The position numbers and the translations under genes were made by a program. Of a stretch of DNA of 23,911 nt, positions 1 through 8,960 are shown piece after piece. Under the pieces are notes generated by a model, which saw only the letters and a list, made by a program, of their open reading frames with translations, made no database searches and was not told where the DNA came from. Source of the DNA: Calocera cornea HHB12733 (lineage: Eukaryota > Basidiomycota > Dacrymycetes > Dacrymycetales > Dacrymycetaceae). Positions within the stretch are counted from its first letter, which is position 1; each line of letters opens with the position of its first letter. The stretch is from contig KV424172.1 in NCBI GenBank assembly GCA_001632435.1, positions 1-23,911 on the forward strand, in the 5' to 3' direction.

Positions 1-570
1 ATAGTAACCCAGCATCTCATCTCATACCTATTCCGCTCTCTGCTTGCCCTTCTACACCTGCCAATTCCTATTCCGGACTGCCAACTCCGGAATTGTGTCA
101 TTCCGATCTCCCATCCTCAAGCGGAGCCGGAATAGCTCAATATCGACTCCGCCCCTTCGGAATTGGTTGTAGTGTGTTCTCCTACACATTCTCCATCTAT
201 CCCCCTCCTTGGAATTGGCCCCACAAGTCAACCACTTCACCAAATATCCGGAATCACTGTTCCGGACCTCCAGCCACCAAATGGAAGCGGAATTGAACTC
301 TATCACATTCCAGGGAATCAGAATAGCTTAGGCAACATCCCCTACACCCTCTCCACCTATTCCGATTCCTCCGGCTTGTCCTATTGTGGCTTGTGTGCCC
401 TCACAGCATGGCTATGCAAGGGTGGGAATGGACTGGAATACCTGGAGAACCTTTGGAATAGGAGCCTGGGCATTGCCTGAGGCTGGGACATCTTGTCCTG
501 TCCCATTCCATTCCGTATTGAGCTATTCCATGGGGTTTCAAGGTGTCGCGGAGTCCGGAATATTCGAATA
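1..570. repeat. GGAAT/ATTCC-rich degenerate repeat segment
   Basis: This stretch carries about twenty copies of GGAAT or its complement ATTCC, often extended to CCGGAAT, CGGAATAG or CTATTCCG (for example near 64-75, 88-93, 130-136, 247-253, 357-363, 502-511 and 553-560). Chance would give about one or two per 570 bp on both strands. Copies occur in both orientations with irregular spacing, so it is not a simple tandem satellite. No convincing coding frame was found. It may be a regulatory part of a transposon or LTR (a TATAAG motif lies near 712) or a diverged minisatellite; the sequence alone does not decide. Confidence 0.55.
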
Positions 571-1263
571 GGCTTCGGAGTTGCTGTAGTGCCCTGACAC
601 CCCCCTGACGGACCCTTGCCCTTGCCTCGTCCGCTTCCAGTGTGTGCCACTTTCCTTGACGTGGACCGGGTACCCTGACACGTGGCCCAAACGCACATGG
701 CAACCCTGTCCTATAAGATCCGCATGTGATACCATGCCCGAAGCATCTTTCTGACCTACATACCCGCTTCACTGAGACCCTTGGAGGAGCTGATTATGGG
801 CAGCTGGTAGTTAGTTGCTGATTAACAGTATGTTGTTTTCTTAGGTGAAGTGGCTGATAAGCAGCAAAAAGTGATAAGTAAATAGCACCTGGCTGTTTTT
901 CAGTAATATAGTTCATTAATATCAGCACTATGATTAGATACAACAATCTACGCCTATTGCATTATCTGTCAGTCTGGTGTCCATCCAAGCAGCCAAGATC
1001 TAGAGTCTATCACACTCAATGGCATCACAGCATTGTGTTTTGCACACCTTATCCCCTCACCACTCTGTTCACTGCCTCTGAGTTGGAAGCTAAAAGTCAA
1101 CAAAGTATGCATATATGTGTGTATACATTGCCTAGCCTGGCCCTCCAGAAGGAGGTCTGCAATGGCCCAATTATGTTGGCCACAAGGGCAAGCTGGCAGG
1201 AGATACATTCAATGTAGGGGGGGAAGGAGAGAGCAGCGAGCAAATGAAACGGCAGAGAGATGG
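571..1263. other. Non-coding, repeat-derived sequence upstream of the first inserted element
   Basis: No supported gene. The first part (571-780) is GC-rich; from about 790 it becomes AT-rich and carries repeated GCTGAT(A/T)A words (near 789, 816 and 852). The 10-mer at 801-810 (CAGCTGGTAG) is matched in inverted orientation at 3870-3879, beyond the two insertions. This block, the spacer 2527-2612 and the segment after 3876 were one continuous stretch before the two 1.25-kb elements inserted. It may be an older transposon, but clear ends were not found. Confidence 0.4.
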
Positions 1264-1271
1264 TGGTCCAA
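1264..1271. repeat. 8-bp target-site duplication, left side of element copy 1
   Basis: TGGTCCAA here is repeated exactly at 2519-2526, immediately outside the right end of element copy 1. Perfect 8-bp duplications are typical of hAT-superfamily transposition. Confidence 0.8.
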
Positions 1272-2518
1272 CAGCTCACGGTCCTAATGTCAAGAACCCT
1301 AGAGAGGGGTTTCTCGACATGACCCTAATGTGGCTGGGAAGGTCACAGCCACAGGGCCCTGCTGCAGCGATCCGTCAGCCAGTGGAAAAATGGGCTGGGG
1401 GCCATGGAAATGCAGGGCCCCTATAAAAAAAGCAGCATTGCTGCAGCCCTGCAATCACAGAATTCTATTATTCTACTTGTAGATTAGATACTGCTAATTT
1501 GTTGAGGACCCCTCTGGCATGATTGAGGTAGAAAATAAAAGATATTTAACCGTGGGAAGGCCTCTATTTTCTCAAAACATGTGCTACTACACTGCTGTAG
1601 CCCTGCTGTACTGCCTTTCAATGCTTATATCAGTGCTATTGCATTAGAAATCATCAGTCAGAGGCCCAACTGTCTTTTTCAGATAGATTTGATTAGGTAG
1701 AAATGTATTGCACATGCTGCTATAGTTGGAGGATGTATGCCTTGTTAGACCCTATAGTACCCCGAATAGCAAATGAGTCATATAATATCAATGGCTGTAT
1801 GGATTGACTTGCTACTTGAAAGGAATCATGTTTAGACATATATAAATCAGATTGGAGAAATTGAGAAAGATATATAAGTAGGGAGTGATTGCTTATAAAC
1901 AGACAAATAATACTATAGTAAAAGGTACAATTTGTTGTTGCTTTTAATGTTGGCCATATACCCAAAACTTTCCAACTTATGAAAGTCCACAAATTTTGAA
2001 TGGCAGACTGGGTACTATATGGACAGCATGTACACCAATTTCCAGCCAATTTGAATGAGGCATAATGTTTGTAGAAATAGAATAAGGATACACTATATTC
2101 TCAGCTAAACCCTACCCCCAAATGAGCAGCAAAGCGGCACCTTCCCCCAACTTGAACCACTCTATGGCTTGGGGGAATGATTAAGAAGATACCAGGGCAC
2201 GTTCCCATGCATTTTACAAGCAAAAAGAAGGTGATTTGGCCCAGAAAAGGGGGTACAGCACCATTTTTGCGGCTGTGCAGTGGCATAAGTAGGTTTTCTA
2301 TTACTAGATCTGCTAAGGAGAGCTTGCAGGAGCATATGTGAGGCTCTGTTTAGTATAAAGACTACTTGGACAATATGTACAATGAGCTAATTTAGACTGA
2401 AAAGGGGCTACAGCCGGGGGTACAACACAGTTGTGCTGTACCCCCCCTTCAAGGACATTGGGGTTGACGCAGGAAATACCCCTCCGGGGGGGTCCCTGGT
2501 TTTTAGGACGGCTTGGTG
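1272..2518. mobile_element. Non-autonomous hAT-like DNA element, copy 1
   Basis: The element is 1,247 bp. It begins CAGCTCACGGTCCTAA and ends with a sequence whose complement is CACCAAGCCGTCCTAA, an imperfect terminal inverted repeat (11 of 16 positions identical by eye). It is flanked by the 8-bp direct repeat TGGTCCAA. A second copy at 2621-3868 matches over the full length with scattered substitutions and a few small indels. No ORF long enough for a transposase exists; the longest shared open stretch (109 codons, minus strand) lacks an ATG start and carries many amino-acid changes between copies, so it looks non-coding. A TATAAAAAAA tract lies at 1422-1431. Family assignment rests on duplication length and terminal repeats only. 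Confidence 0.72.
2249..2445. repeat. Internal inverted repeats near the right end of element copy 1
   Basis: GGGGGTACAGCAC at 2249-2261 is exactly inverted at 2433-2445. The latter also forms the right arm of a compact imperfect hairpin at 2417-2444 (GGGGTACA...TGTACCCC with a partly paired centre). The compact hairpin is conserved in copy 2 at 3764-3791. Such subterminal structure is common in small DNA transposons and could be a transposase binding region; that role is inferred. Confidence 0.5.
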
Positions 2519-2526
2519 TGGTCCAA
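2519..2526. repeat. 8-bp target-site duplication, right side of element copy 1
   Basis: TGGTCCAA, identical to 1264-1271. The sequence then continues into the short spacer 2527-2612 that separated the two insertion sites. Confidence 0.8.
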
Positions 2527-2612
2527 AGGAGAGATGCATGAAGGTCCCGGAGCCTGACTGGCACTCTCTTGCTGTGGACCACGGAGGTATTGGACCCTGG
2601 GTGCTGATCATG

Positions 2613-2620
2613 GCTACCAG
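2613..2620. repeat. 8-bp target-site duplication, left side of element copy 2
   Basis: GCTACCAG here is repeated exactly at 3869-3876. It differs from the duplication around copy 1, which shows that copy 2 arose by its own insertion and not by tandem duplication of copy 1. Confidence 0.8.
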
Positions 2621-3868
2621 CAGCTCACGGTCCTAATGTCAAGGACCCTAGAGAGGGGTTTCCTGACATGACCCTAATGTGGCTGGGAAGGTCACAGCCA
2701 CAGGGCCCTGCTGCAGTGATCCGTCAGCCAGTGGAAAAATGGGCTAGGGGCCGGAAATGCAGGGCCCCTATAATAAAAGCAGCATTGCTGCAGCCCTTCA
2801 ATCACATAATTCTATTATTCTACTTGTATATCAGATACTGGTAATGTGTCTAGGACCCCTCTGTTATGATTGAGGCAAAAAATAAAGGATATTTAACCGT
2901 GGGAAGGCCTCTATTTTCTCAAAACATGTGCTGATACACTGCTGCAGCCCCTGCTGTACTGCCTTTCAATGCTTATATCAGTGCTATTGCATAGGAAATC
3001 ATCAGTCAGAGGTCCAAACGTCTTTTCCAGATAGATTTGATTAGGTAGAAATGTGTTGCACATGCCGCTATAGTTGGAGTATGTATGTCTTGTTAGGCCC
3101 TATAGTACCCTGAATAGCAAATGAGTAATATAATATTAATGGCTGTATGGATTGACTTGCTACTTGAGAGGAATCATATTTAGACATATATAAAGCAGAT
3201 TTGAGAAATCGGGAAAGATATATAAGTAGGAAGTGATTGCTTATGAATAGACAAATGATACTATGGTAAACGGTACAATTTGTTGTTGCTTTTAATGTTG
3301 GCCATATACCCAAAACTTTCCAACTTATGAAATGCCACAAATTTTGAATGGAAGACTGGGTACTATATGGACAGCATGTACACCAATTTCCAGCCAATTT
3401 GAATGAGGCATAATGTTTGTAGAAATAGAATAAGGATACACTATATTCTCAGCTAAACCCTACCCCCAAATGAGCAGCAAAACAGCACCTTCCCCCAACT
3501 TGAACCACTCTATGGCTTGGTGGAATGATTAAGAAGATACCAGGGCACGTTCCCACGCATATTACAAGCAAAAAGAAGGTGATTTGGCCCAGAAAAGGGG
3601 GTACAGCACCATTTTTGCGGCTGTGCAGTGGTATAAGTAGGTTTTCCATTACTAGACCTGCTAATGGAGCTTGTAGGAGCATATGTGAGGCTCTGTTTAG
3701 TATAAAGACTACTTGGACAATATGTACAATGAGCTAATTTAGACTGAGAAGGGGCTACAGCCGGGGGTACAACACAGTTGTGCTGTACCCCACCCCCTTC
3801 AAGGACATTGGGGTCGACACAGGAAATACCCCTCCTGGGGGGACCCTGGTTTTTAGGACGGCTTGGTG
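2621..3868. mobile_element. Non-autonomous hAT-like DNA element, copy 2
   Basis: This 1,248-bp copy lies in the same orientation as copy 1, with the same CAGCTCACGGTCCTAA start and GGACGGCTTGGTG end, and is flanked by the 8-bp repeat GCTACCAG. Differences from copy 1 are scattered substitutions (for example in the TATA-like tract near 2770 and in the stretch 3070-3260) and small indels. The spread of changes through the pseudo-open frame suggests neutral drift. Mobilisation would need a transposase encoded elsewhere in the genome; none is visible here. Confidence 0.72.
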
Positions 3869-3876
3869 GCTACCAG
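3869..3876. repeat. 8-bp target-site duplication, right side of element copy 2
   Basis: GCTACCAG, identical to 2613-2620. It overlaps the 10-bp inverted match to 801-810. Confidence 0.78.
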
Positions 3877-4190
3877 CTGTTTGGCAAGGCAACACCTTTT
3901 CGGCTGATAACCTGCTTTTCAGCAACCAGGGTGCTGAGTATCAGTCCCTGCCAGAGTTCCAGTGCTTGGGGGATGCACAGGCCTTATACATTATACACAG
4001 CACACATCCCTCTTGGCGAGCTTGTCATACATAGTACATCACATATCATGCTGCATATCCTGCCAGTGCTTGGCCACCCTAAACGCTTCGAGGTTCGGAG
4101 AGCGTGACAGATGTCCGGCTCGCGTTTGTAGAAATGAGGGATTGCCCGTACAAGGAGGCCGCATTACAGGTGGATGAAAGACTGAACCGA
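3877..4190. other. Non-coding transition from repeat block to the protease locus
   Basis: No gene supported. The first about 70 bp contain GGCTGATAA and CTTTTCAGCAACC words like those seen near 790-870, and probably belong to the older sequence into which the two elements inserted. From about 4080 base composition changes to the GC-rich character of the neighbouring genic DNA. Confidence 0.4.
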
Positions 4191-4690
4191 GCCACGCGCA
4201 CATGTTCGACGGTATCCGTGCACGGCGCGATAGTCGCCCCCGTCCCCTTCCCTTCCTGACCGACTCGGCAACCAGGCGCTGGCTCATTGGGCAGACAGTT
4301 GTCGAGCACGCGCTCTTGTCTGGACCGGTGCTGCTTGAGGCAGAGTCACGTGGGACGAATGACGACGAAGAATGCGGTGACTGGCATTGTCTGCGGATAT
4401 ACTCGTCGCACCCCGTGGAGGGGGACTGAGACGGGCGTGGAATGACCGAAGCTCCTACTCGACGCCTCCAGCATTACCAGAAGGTCAAGCGGAATAGCAG
4501 ACGATTGGGAAAGTCTCACAAAGCAGGTGCGGACTGTCGGCCCAAGCACGGGTGCGTTCATGAATGTGTCGTCCAGTAGTCGCGATCGATGTCGGCGTGG
4601 TTGTTGTAAGAGCCGCCCACTTCGCCATCGGGGTTGATCGATGCCCTAGCCGTCTCCGCATCGCTAATACGACACCTCGTTAGAGCTCGT
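4191..4690 (-). pseudogene. Truncated, decayed copy of the adjacent serine-protease gene (5' part)
   Basis: On the minus strand this segment aligns with exon 1 and the upstream region of the protease at 5074-6331: compare 4191-4330 with 5791-6052, 4353-4440 with 6075-6165, 4445-4570 with 6180-6325, and 4640-4690 with 6395-6440. Relative to the intact gene it lost about 120 bp of exon 1 and has frame changes. The residue matching the catalytic His is Asp (CTDT in place of CTHT). No exon carrying the Ser motif follows. The similarity continues upstream of the start codon, so promoter-side DNA was duplicated too. It is most likely a dead tandem duplicate. Its ends are approximate. Confidence 0.7.
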
Positions 4691-5073
4691 GTGGGCTATA
4701 GCGGAGAGGTCGGCGGCTGGGTTGTCGGTCGGTCGGCACGGGGCAGACTTGGAGCGTGCCTGGTTCCGCGTCGATTGATCCTTGCACTGAGCCAGGTGCT
4801 AGTTTCCGTTCTTAGCAGATAGCGCCAACACTCGCACTACGAAAAAAAGTGTCCTGATGTTTTGAGAGGCAGTAGCGAGGACGAAGAGGACCGCTTGCGG
4901 ATGATGATTGTGTGGACAGATATATACCAAGACTAGGCCAATTCGAGGATCTTACTGCGGGGGATGCGTCTGGTCTTCGAGGGAAGAAGTTCCTTGGTGG
5001 TGATACAGTGTATTATCGAGACGAGTAATACACCAGCTGCATACACATAGTCGTATGATCGTAGCATCGCAGC
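4691..5073. other. Intergenic, no gene seen
   Basis: About 380 bp between the pseudogene copy and the 3' end of the protease gene. Short frames in it show no coding character. It would hold the 3' untranslated region and poly(A) signals of the minus-strand protease gene; no distinctive motif was recognised. Confidence 0.4.
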
Positions 5074-6331
5074 CTACTTGTTCTTGTTCTTCAGCGTTAA
5101 TCCTGGGAGACTGAACATCTGACATCCCAATCAGTATCGATACCCAGGCACGACTGGTGCATGCTCACCTCAAATATCGCCTCGGCGGGAACGCCCCAAC
5201 CCTTCTGTCCTCGCTTCACACCGTCTATCCGATCACCAACAACCACACCGACCACCGCGCCTGTTTCCTTCGAAACGATGGGCCCTCCTGACGATGATCC
5301 CGTCGGCAGAGGGAGAAAGAGCAAGTGCGCGAGATGATCATAAGTGCCAGGCTGGAACGGTCGTCAGCTCAGCCCCAGGCCACACAAGACACGGGCCGCA
5401 CCTGCGCATCCCGCCAGGCCTGGTCCTTATAGCCCTCCACCTGGCCCATGCCCCAACGACGCCTGACCTTGCCATCGATCCACCGTTCCCAGCCCTGTAT
5501 TCCGCCTCGCAGGAGGAGCATATCCTCCTCCACTGAGTTGTGTACTCCCACTTCCGCGCTCTCGGGGAGGGGATACGGGGATACAGGAAGCGGGCGGAAG
5601 TAGGATTCAGCTTGCTGGGGTATGGCGAGCAGTGTGAGATCGCGACCGGGCAGGCTGGAGGGTACAGAGGTAGCTGGGATTGGTCGACCAGAGGAGGTGA
5701 ATATGAGGGTTGTACCGCCGGCATCGGTAGGGCAAAGAAATTGAACCTACAGCTAGACCGCATCAGAGGTAAGTCGGCCAATGGGCTGAGCGAGGCGCAC
5801 CTGTTCGATCGTGTGCGTGCATGTAACGATAAGCGTCCTCCCACCCTCATCGTTCGCCTGCCCATATCGCGTTCTGACAGGGAATCCAGAGCACACGACC
5901 ACCTTCTCCTGGCCCACCGGCTCAGCAATGACATGCGCGATCAATACTGTGCCGCCATCGTCCTCGTTCCTTGAGAGATCGACTCGTCGATCACCTGGTG
6001 GCGCTGGCTCGTACGGAAGATAGTCGTCGAGCACGCGCTCTCGGTTCTCTCGGTACTCCCTCAACAAATTGCGTAGTGGGACGAAGGACGACGAGGACCT
6101 CAGTCGTTGGAATCGACCGAAAATATAGTCGTCCAGTCCCCGGTGGACGGATTGGGAGGGACGCGGCGGTGGGGTGGTGGATGGACCGAAGCTGCTGCCT
6201 GGAGCTTCTGGCACTGGCGGAAGGTTCGGCGGCAGGGCGGATGATGGCAGAAGCACAGCATAGCGCCTGCGGGACTGTCGGCCCAGAGCAGGTGAGGTTA
6301 ATGCACTAGGTCGCAATGGCTGTCGATGCAT
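5074..6331 (-). CDS. Trypsin-fold serine protease (S1-like), possible mitochondrial targeting
   Basis: Four exons, all joined in phase 0: 6331-5801, 5746-5402, 5351-5169 and 5118-5074, giving 367 aa. The introns are 54, 50 and 50 nt with GT...AG ends. The catalytic triad is visible in order: His173 in TCTHTIE, Asp213 in PGRDLTLLA, and Ser313 in the GSSSGGPI motif, followed by GAVVGVVVG and GWGVPAE, typical of trypsin-like peptidases including the HtrA/DegP type. No PDZ domain follows; the protein ends soon after the protease fold with a Lys/Asn tail. The N-terminus (MHRQPLRPSAL... to about residue 25) is rich in Arg, Ser and Ala and lacks acidic residues, which suggests a mitochondrial presequence (inference). 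The ATG at 6331 is the first usable start; the frame is open further upstream but without ATG. A degenerate duplicate of the 5' part lies downstream at 4191-4690. Substrate unknown. Confidence 0.82.
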
Positions 6332-6740
6332 TCGATACGGAGTGGTGGTGGTTGTGTGCGAGAACACCAATTACTGGTGGAGGCCGACCGCCTTGCGTAT
6401 TCGCGTTATCTCGGCGCCGCTAATATCACCCGTCTCGTGGCCCGGGACACGGCACATCCTCCTGCCTCTTCGTCATGTATGCCACGCTCCCAATCGTTAT
6501 AGAGACCACGGAATACAAGAAAGTCGACGACAAATTAGTAGAACCGGGCGATCGCTTTCAGATTTAGTCAGTTTGAAACAAAATCTACATGACCCTAGGA
6601 GCCGACAGTACTACTTTGGGCGACAAATTGTGTCGAATTGCCCTTACTTTGCAAGGAAGCTAAGCCGTGATTTTGCTCTGTTGTCTCGATTTGCGACCAA
6701 CGTCTCGATCTGTAAAGGGGTAAGTCTCAGCTGGATACTA
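6332..6740. promoter_or_regulatory. Intergenic: promoter side of the protease gene
   Basis: This holds the upstream region of the minus-strand protease and the 3' side of the next minus-strand gene. The first about 110 bp are the counterpart of the duplicated sequence at 4570-4690, including a shared GCTAATA word (6419 region and 4663 region). No clear TATA box or other named element was recognised. The rest (about 6500-6740) is AT-richer and non-coding. Confidence 0.35.
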
Positions 6741-8434
6741 TTAGAAACCTAGCCGCTTGACACACCGCATGGATGCGGCCCTGAAAGCGTCGCGCTGAGT
6801 GAGTCCTGTTCCTGTTACGTGCGCCTCGAAAACGGGCGGCAGGTGATTCATCGTGCCCAACGAGTCCACGTGGGCGAGCCCAAAGGTGTCACCAGGATGT
6901 GCGGAGCGAGCTTGTGGTACGGACGCGGTGTATCTGCGCTGGAAATGTTCGACAATAGGTAGACTGGTGTGAGGTATACTTCTCATAGGCTCGGAGGTCG
7001 ACCTCTGGTCGGTGGATGAGCGGGCCATGGGCCGAGACGCATGTTGCGACCGAACGGTTGACGAGCGAGGGCCTCCAGCCTGTGTGATCTCGGGTCTGGC
7101 CCTGACCGGCGAGTCGGGGCGTTCGGGTAGCGGTCGCACTCCAGATCCAAAAGAGGGTTGTGGCTCCCCCATGGGAGATTCCCGTAGTTGATATTCCAGA
7201 GGGGAATGAGCAGATACACCTGAAGTGTAATACTTCATCGAAGGAGTAGTCCAAGGTGCAGCGTGGACTGGTGGGGAATCATGTGTCGTATGAGCGCTGT
7301 AGCGAGGTGGCAACTCGCGTCCTTTCAAAGGGGACGTGACCGAGACGGGATGTCGGTTGTTAGAAGTGCTCGGTCGTACCAGCGTGCGATGAACACACCC
7401 AGGCTCGGCTGTATCTGGCACAAGCGACACTAACGTGTGCTGAGGTGTCTCGTAAACAGATCGCTCTTGCGCATAAAACGTTGACTCGGAGAACAGTGAC
7501 TCGTTTGGTGTCCCAGGAACGTCTCCATCTCCGTTGAGAGGATCATCTTCGGATCCTCGAGATGTGCCATCTTCAAGTGAGCAGGCAGCATCGCAGAGAC
7601 TCGACTCGCACTTGTGGAGTTCCGACAGGTGGAGGCGACCATGCCATCGGGTACATGGTCGCCGTAGAGAGCAGCGAGATCCTCCTGGCTCACGGAGAAA
7701 GAGCGATCGCCTTCACCCATGCCATGTGGAGGTGTTGTCAGTTCCCGTGAGGGACCGTAGATCGTGCTTGCGGAGAATCTTGCCTTTGACATTGCTGTTC
7801 GTCAACTGGTGGGTGAAGACTGACAATGACAGAGTGAGCAGGCGACCTGCTTTGGCATAGGGGGATCGTTGGCGAACGCACCACGCGGTGGGAGCTACAG
7901 GGTCACACCTCATATCTCGCGTAGTGTATGGGGCAGTATGCACTTGCGGTCGCGTACCACAACAGGTCCGGGAAAAGGAGTAGGCGCCGAGGTAGGCCGA
8001 TGGTCGGGATACGCTCCAACCTGGATGTCATGCGATGGACAGCCTGAGATCCTGTGACCTTATCATGGGTAAAAGTAAGAACGCTGAACTTACAGGTGGG
8101 TACGGGTGTTGAGCTACATCATAGCCTCCATCTGGTCGCACGAGTGCCGCGGATAAGACGCAGGTTGACACTTCTGCTCGAAGCGAGATACAGGATGGAA
8201 AGCCGAAGGCTGTACGCAGCCAGGTATGAATCAGCCTCGGATCCTACACTTGTTGAAAGATAGTATTCGGGAGAAGAGAGCGTCGTTCAAGATGCTGAAA
8301 TCCCATCCTACTCTGCTTGCGTCGACCGCAGATGCTTCTCGCTTTGAAAGAAGGCCGACGGCTGCACCGGCGGTCCGGATGATACGCAGTGTAGAAACGA
8401 AAGTTGTATTGTGCAGACCTTCACCGGATATTTC
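6741..8434 (-). CDS. Hypothetical Pro/Ser/Arg-rich multi-exon protein, model incomplete
   Basis: Several minus-strand frames look coding and connect through plausible fungal introns, but the full model could not be closed. Recognised pieces in order: 8434-8250 (GEGLHNTTFVSTLRIIRTAG..., probably helical), a segment ending at 8094 before a strong GTAAGT donor, 8020-7958 (21 codons, VGAYPDHRPTSAP...), a short piece near 7880-7830 (LPPRGAFANDPPMPK), a piece near 7800-7725 (KGKILRKHDLRSL), and a long 3' exon from about 7625 to the stop at 6741. The last exon is low-complexity, rich in Ser, Pro and Arg, and ends MRCVKRLGF. An alternative start is ATG at 7792 (MSKARFSAST). No domain is recognised, and exon junctions between 8250 and 8094 and between 7725 and 7625 do not keep phase in my model. 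It could be one gene, two, or a partly decayed locus. Confidence 0.35.
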
Positions 8435-8960
8435 TGCAGATGCGTAAAAGAACTTATATCAGCAGTGTTCATAAGACATGAACGGCACCGTATGCATGGC
8501 GTGTATTGGGTAGGATAAAAGCTAGACAGCATCCCCAAGGATGGATAACTTCCCACATCATGCAAGTCGTCACACTCGCGGGATGATATGAAGTACGCTT
8601 ATTATTGATAAGCGCTGAACAGGTCGGGCAGTCAGAGTTGCCACAGAAGGTCGCGAGAAGCGTGACATCAACGCCAGCGCAGAAATTCACGAAGCGGCAC
8701 CGAATTTGACAGGCTCGGGACCAATGTCGGGCCGTCGGCCGACTCGCAATCACTTTGAATTTGACCAAGTTAACTAACTAACTTATGGCATTTTGAGACG
8801 CACTTCACAACTACCTTACAACGTTGTCATGAAAAGAAGAGAGTAACAGCAGTGCATACCTTGTTCATGCATGGACGGCAAGTCTCTCGGTTTTGGACAA
8901 CTTGATGGCGAAAACTCTTGCTTGTTCCTTCCGCGACGGAGACTCAATGGGATCTTGACT
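8435..8960. other. Unassigned stretch between two minus-strand genes
   Basis: No confident gene. On the minus strand a frame around 8600-8470 (ending FILPNTRHAY) could be an upstream exon of the 6741-8434 locus through a 57-nt intron with acceptor at 8435. A frame starting at ATG 9028 (MDRLKRSSLTET..., ending at a GTATGC donor near 8860) could be the start of a separate small gene. Neither has a recognisable domain. A short TAAC repeat lies at 8770-8783. Confidence 0.3.

Noticed and set aside
1720..2049. A 109-codon minus-strand frame present in both element copies (also 3068-3397)
   Set aside because: It has no ATG at its head, and the two versions differ at many residues as expected for neutral sequence. 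It is open only because the region is AT-rich by chance.
1272..3868. An LTR retrotransposon with two 1.25-kb LTRs and a tiny internal part
   Set aside because: The repeats lack TG...CA ends, the spacer (about 100 bp) has no primer-binding site or polypurine tract that I can see, and each copy has its own different 8-bp duplication. LTRs of one element would share one short duplication at the outer edges only.
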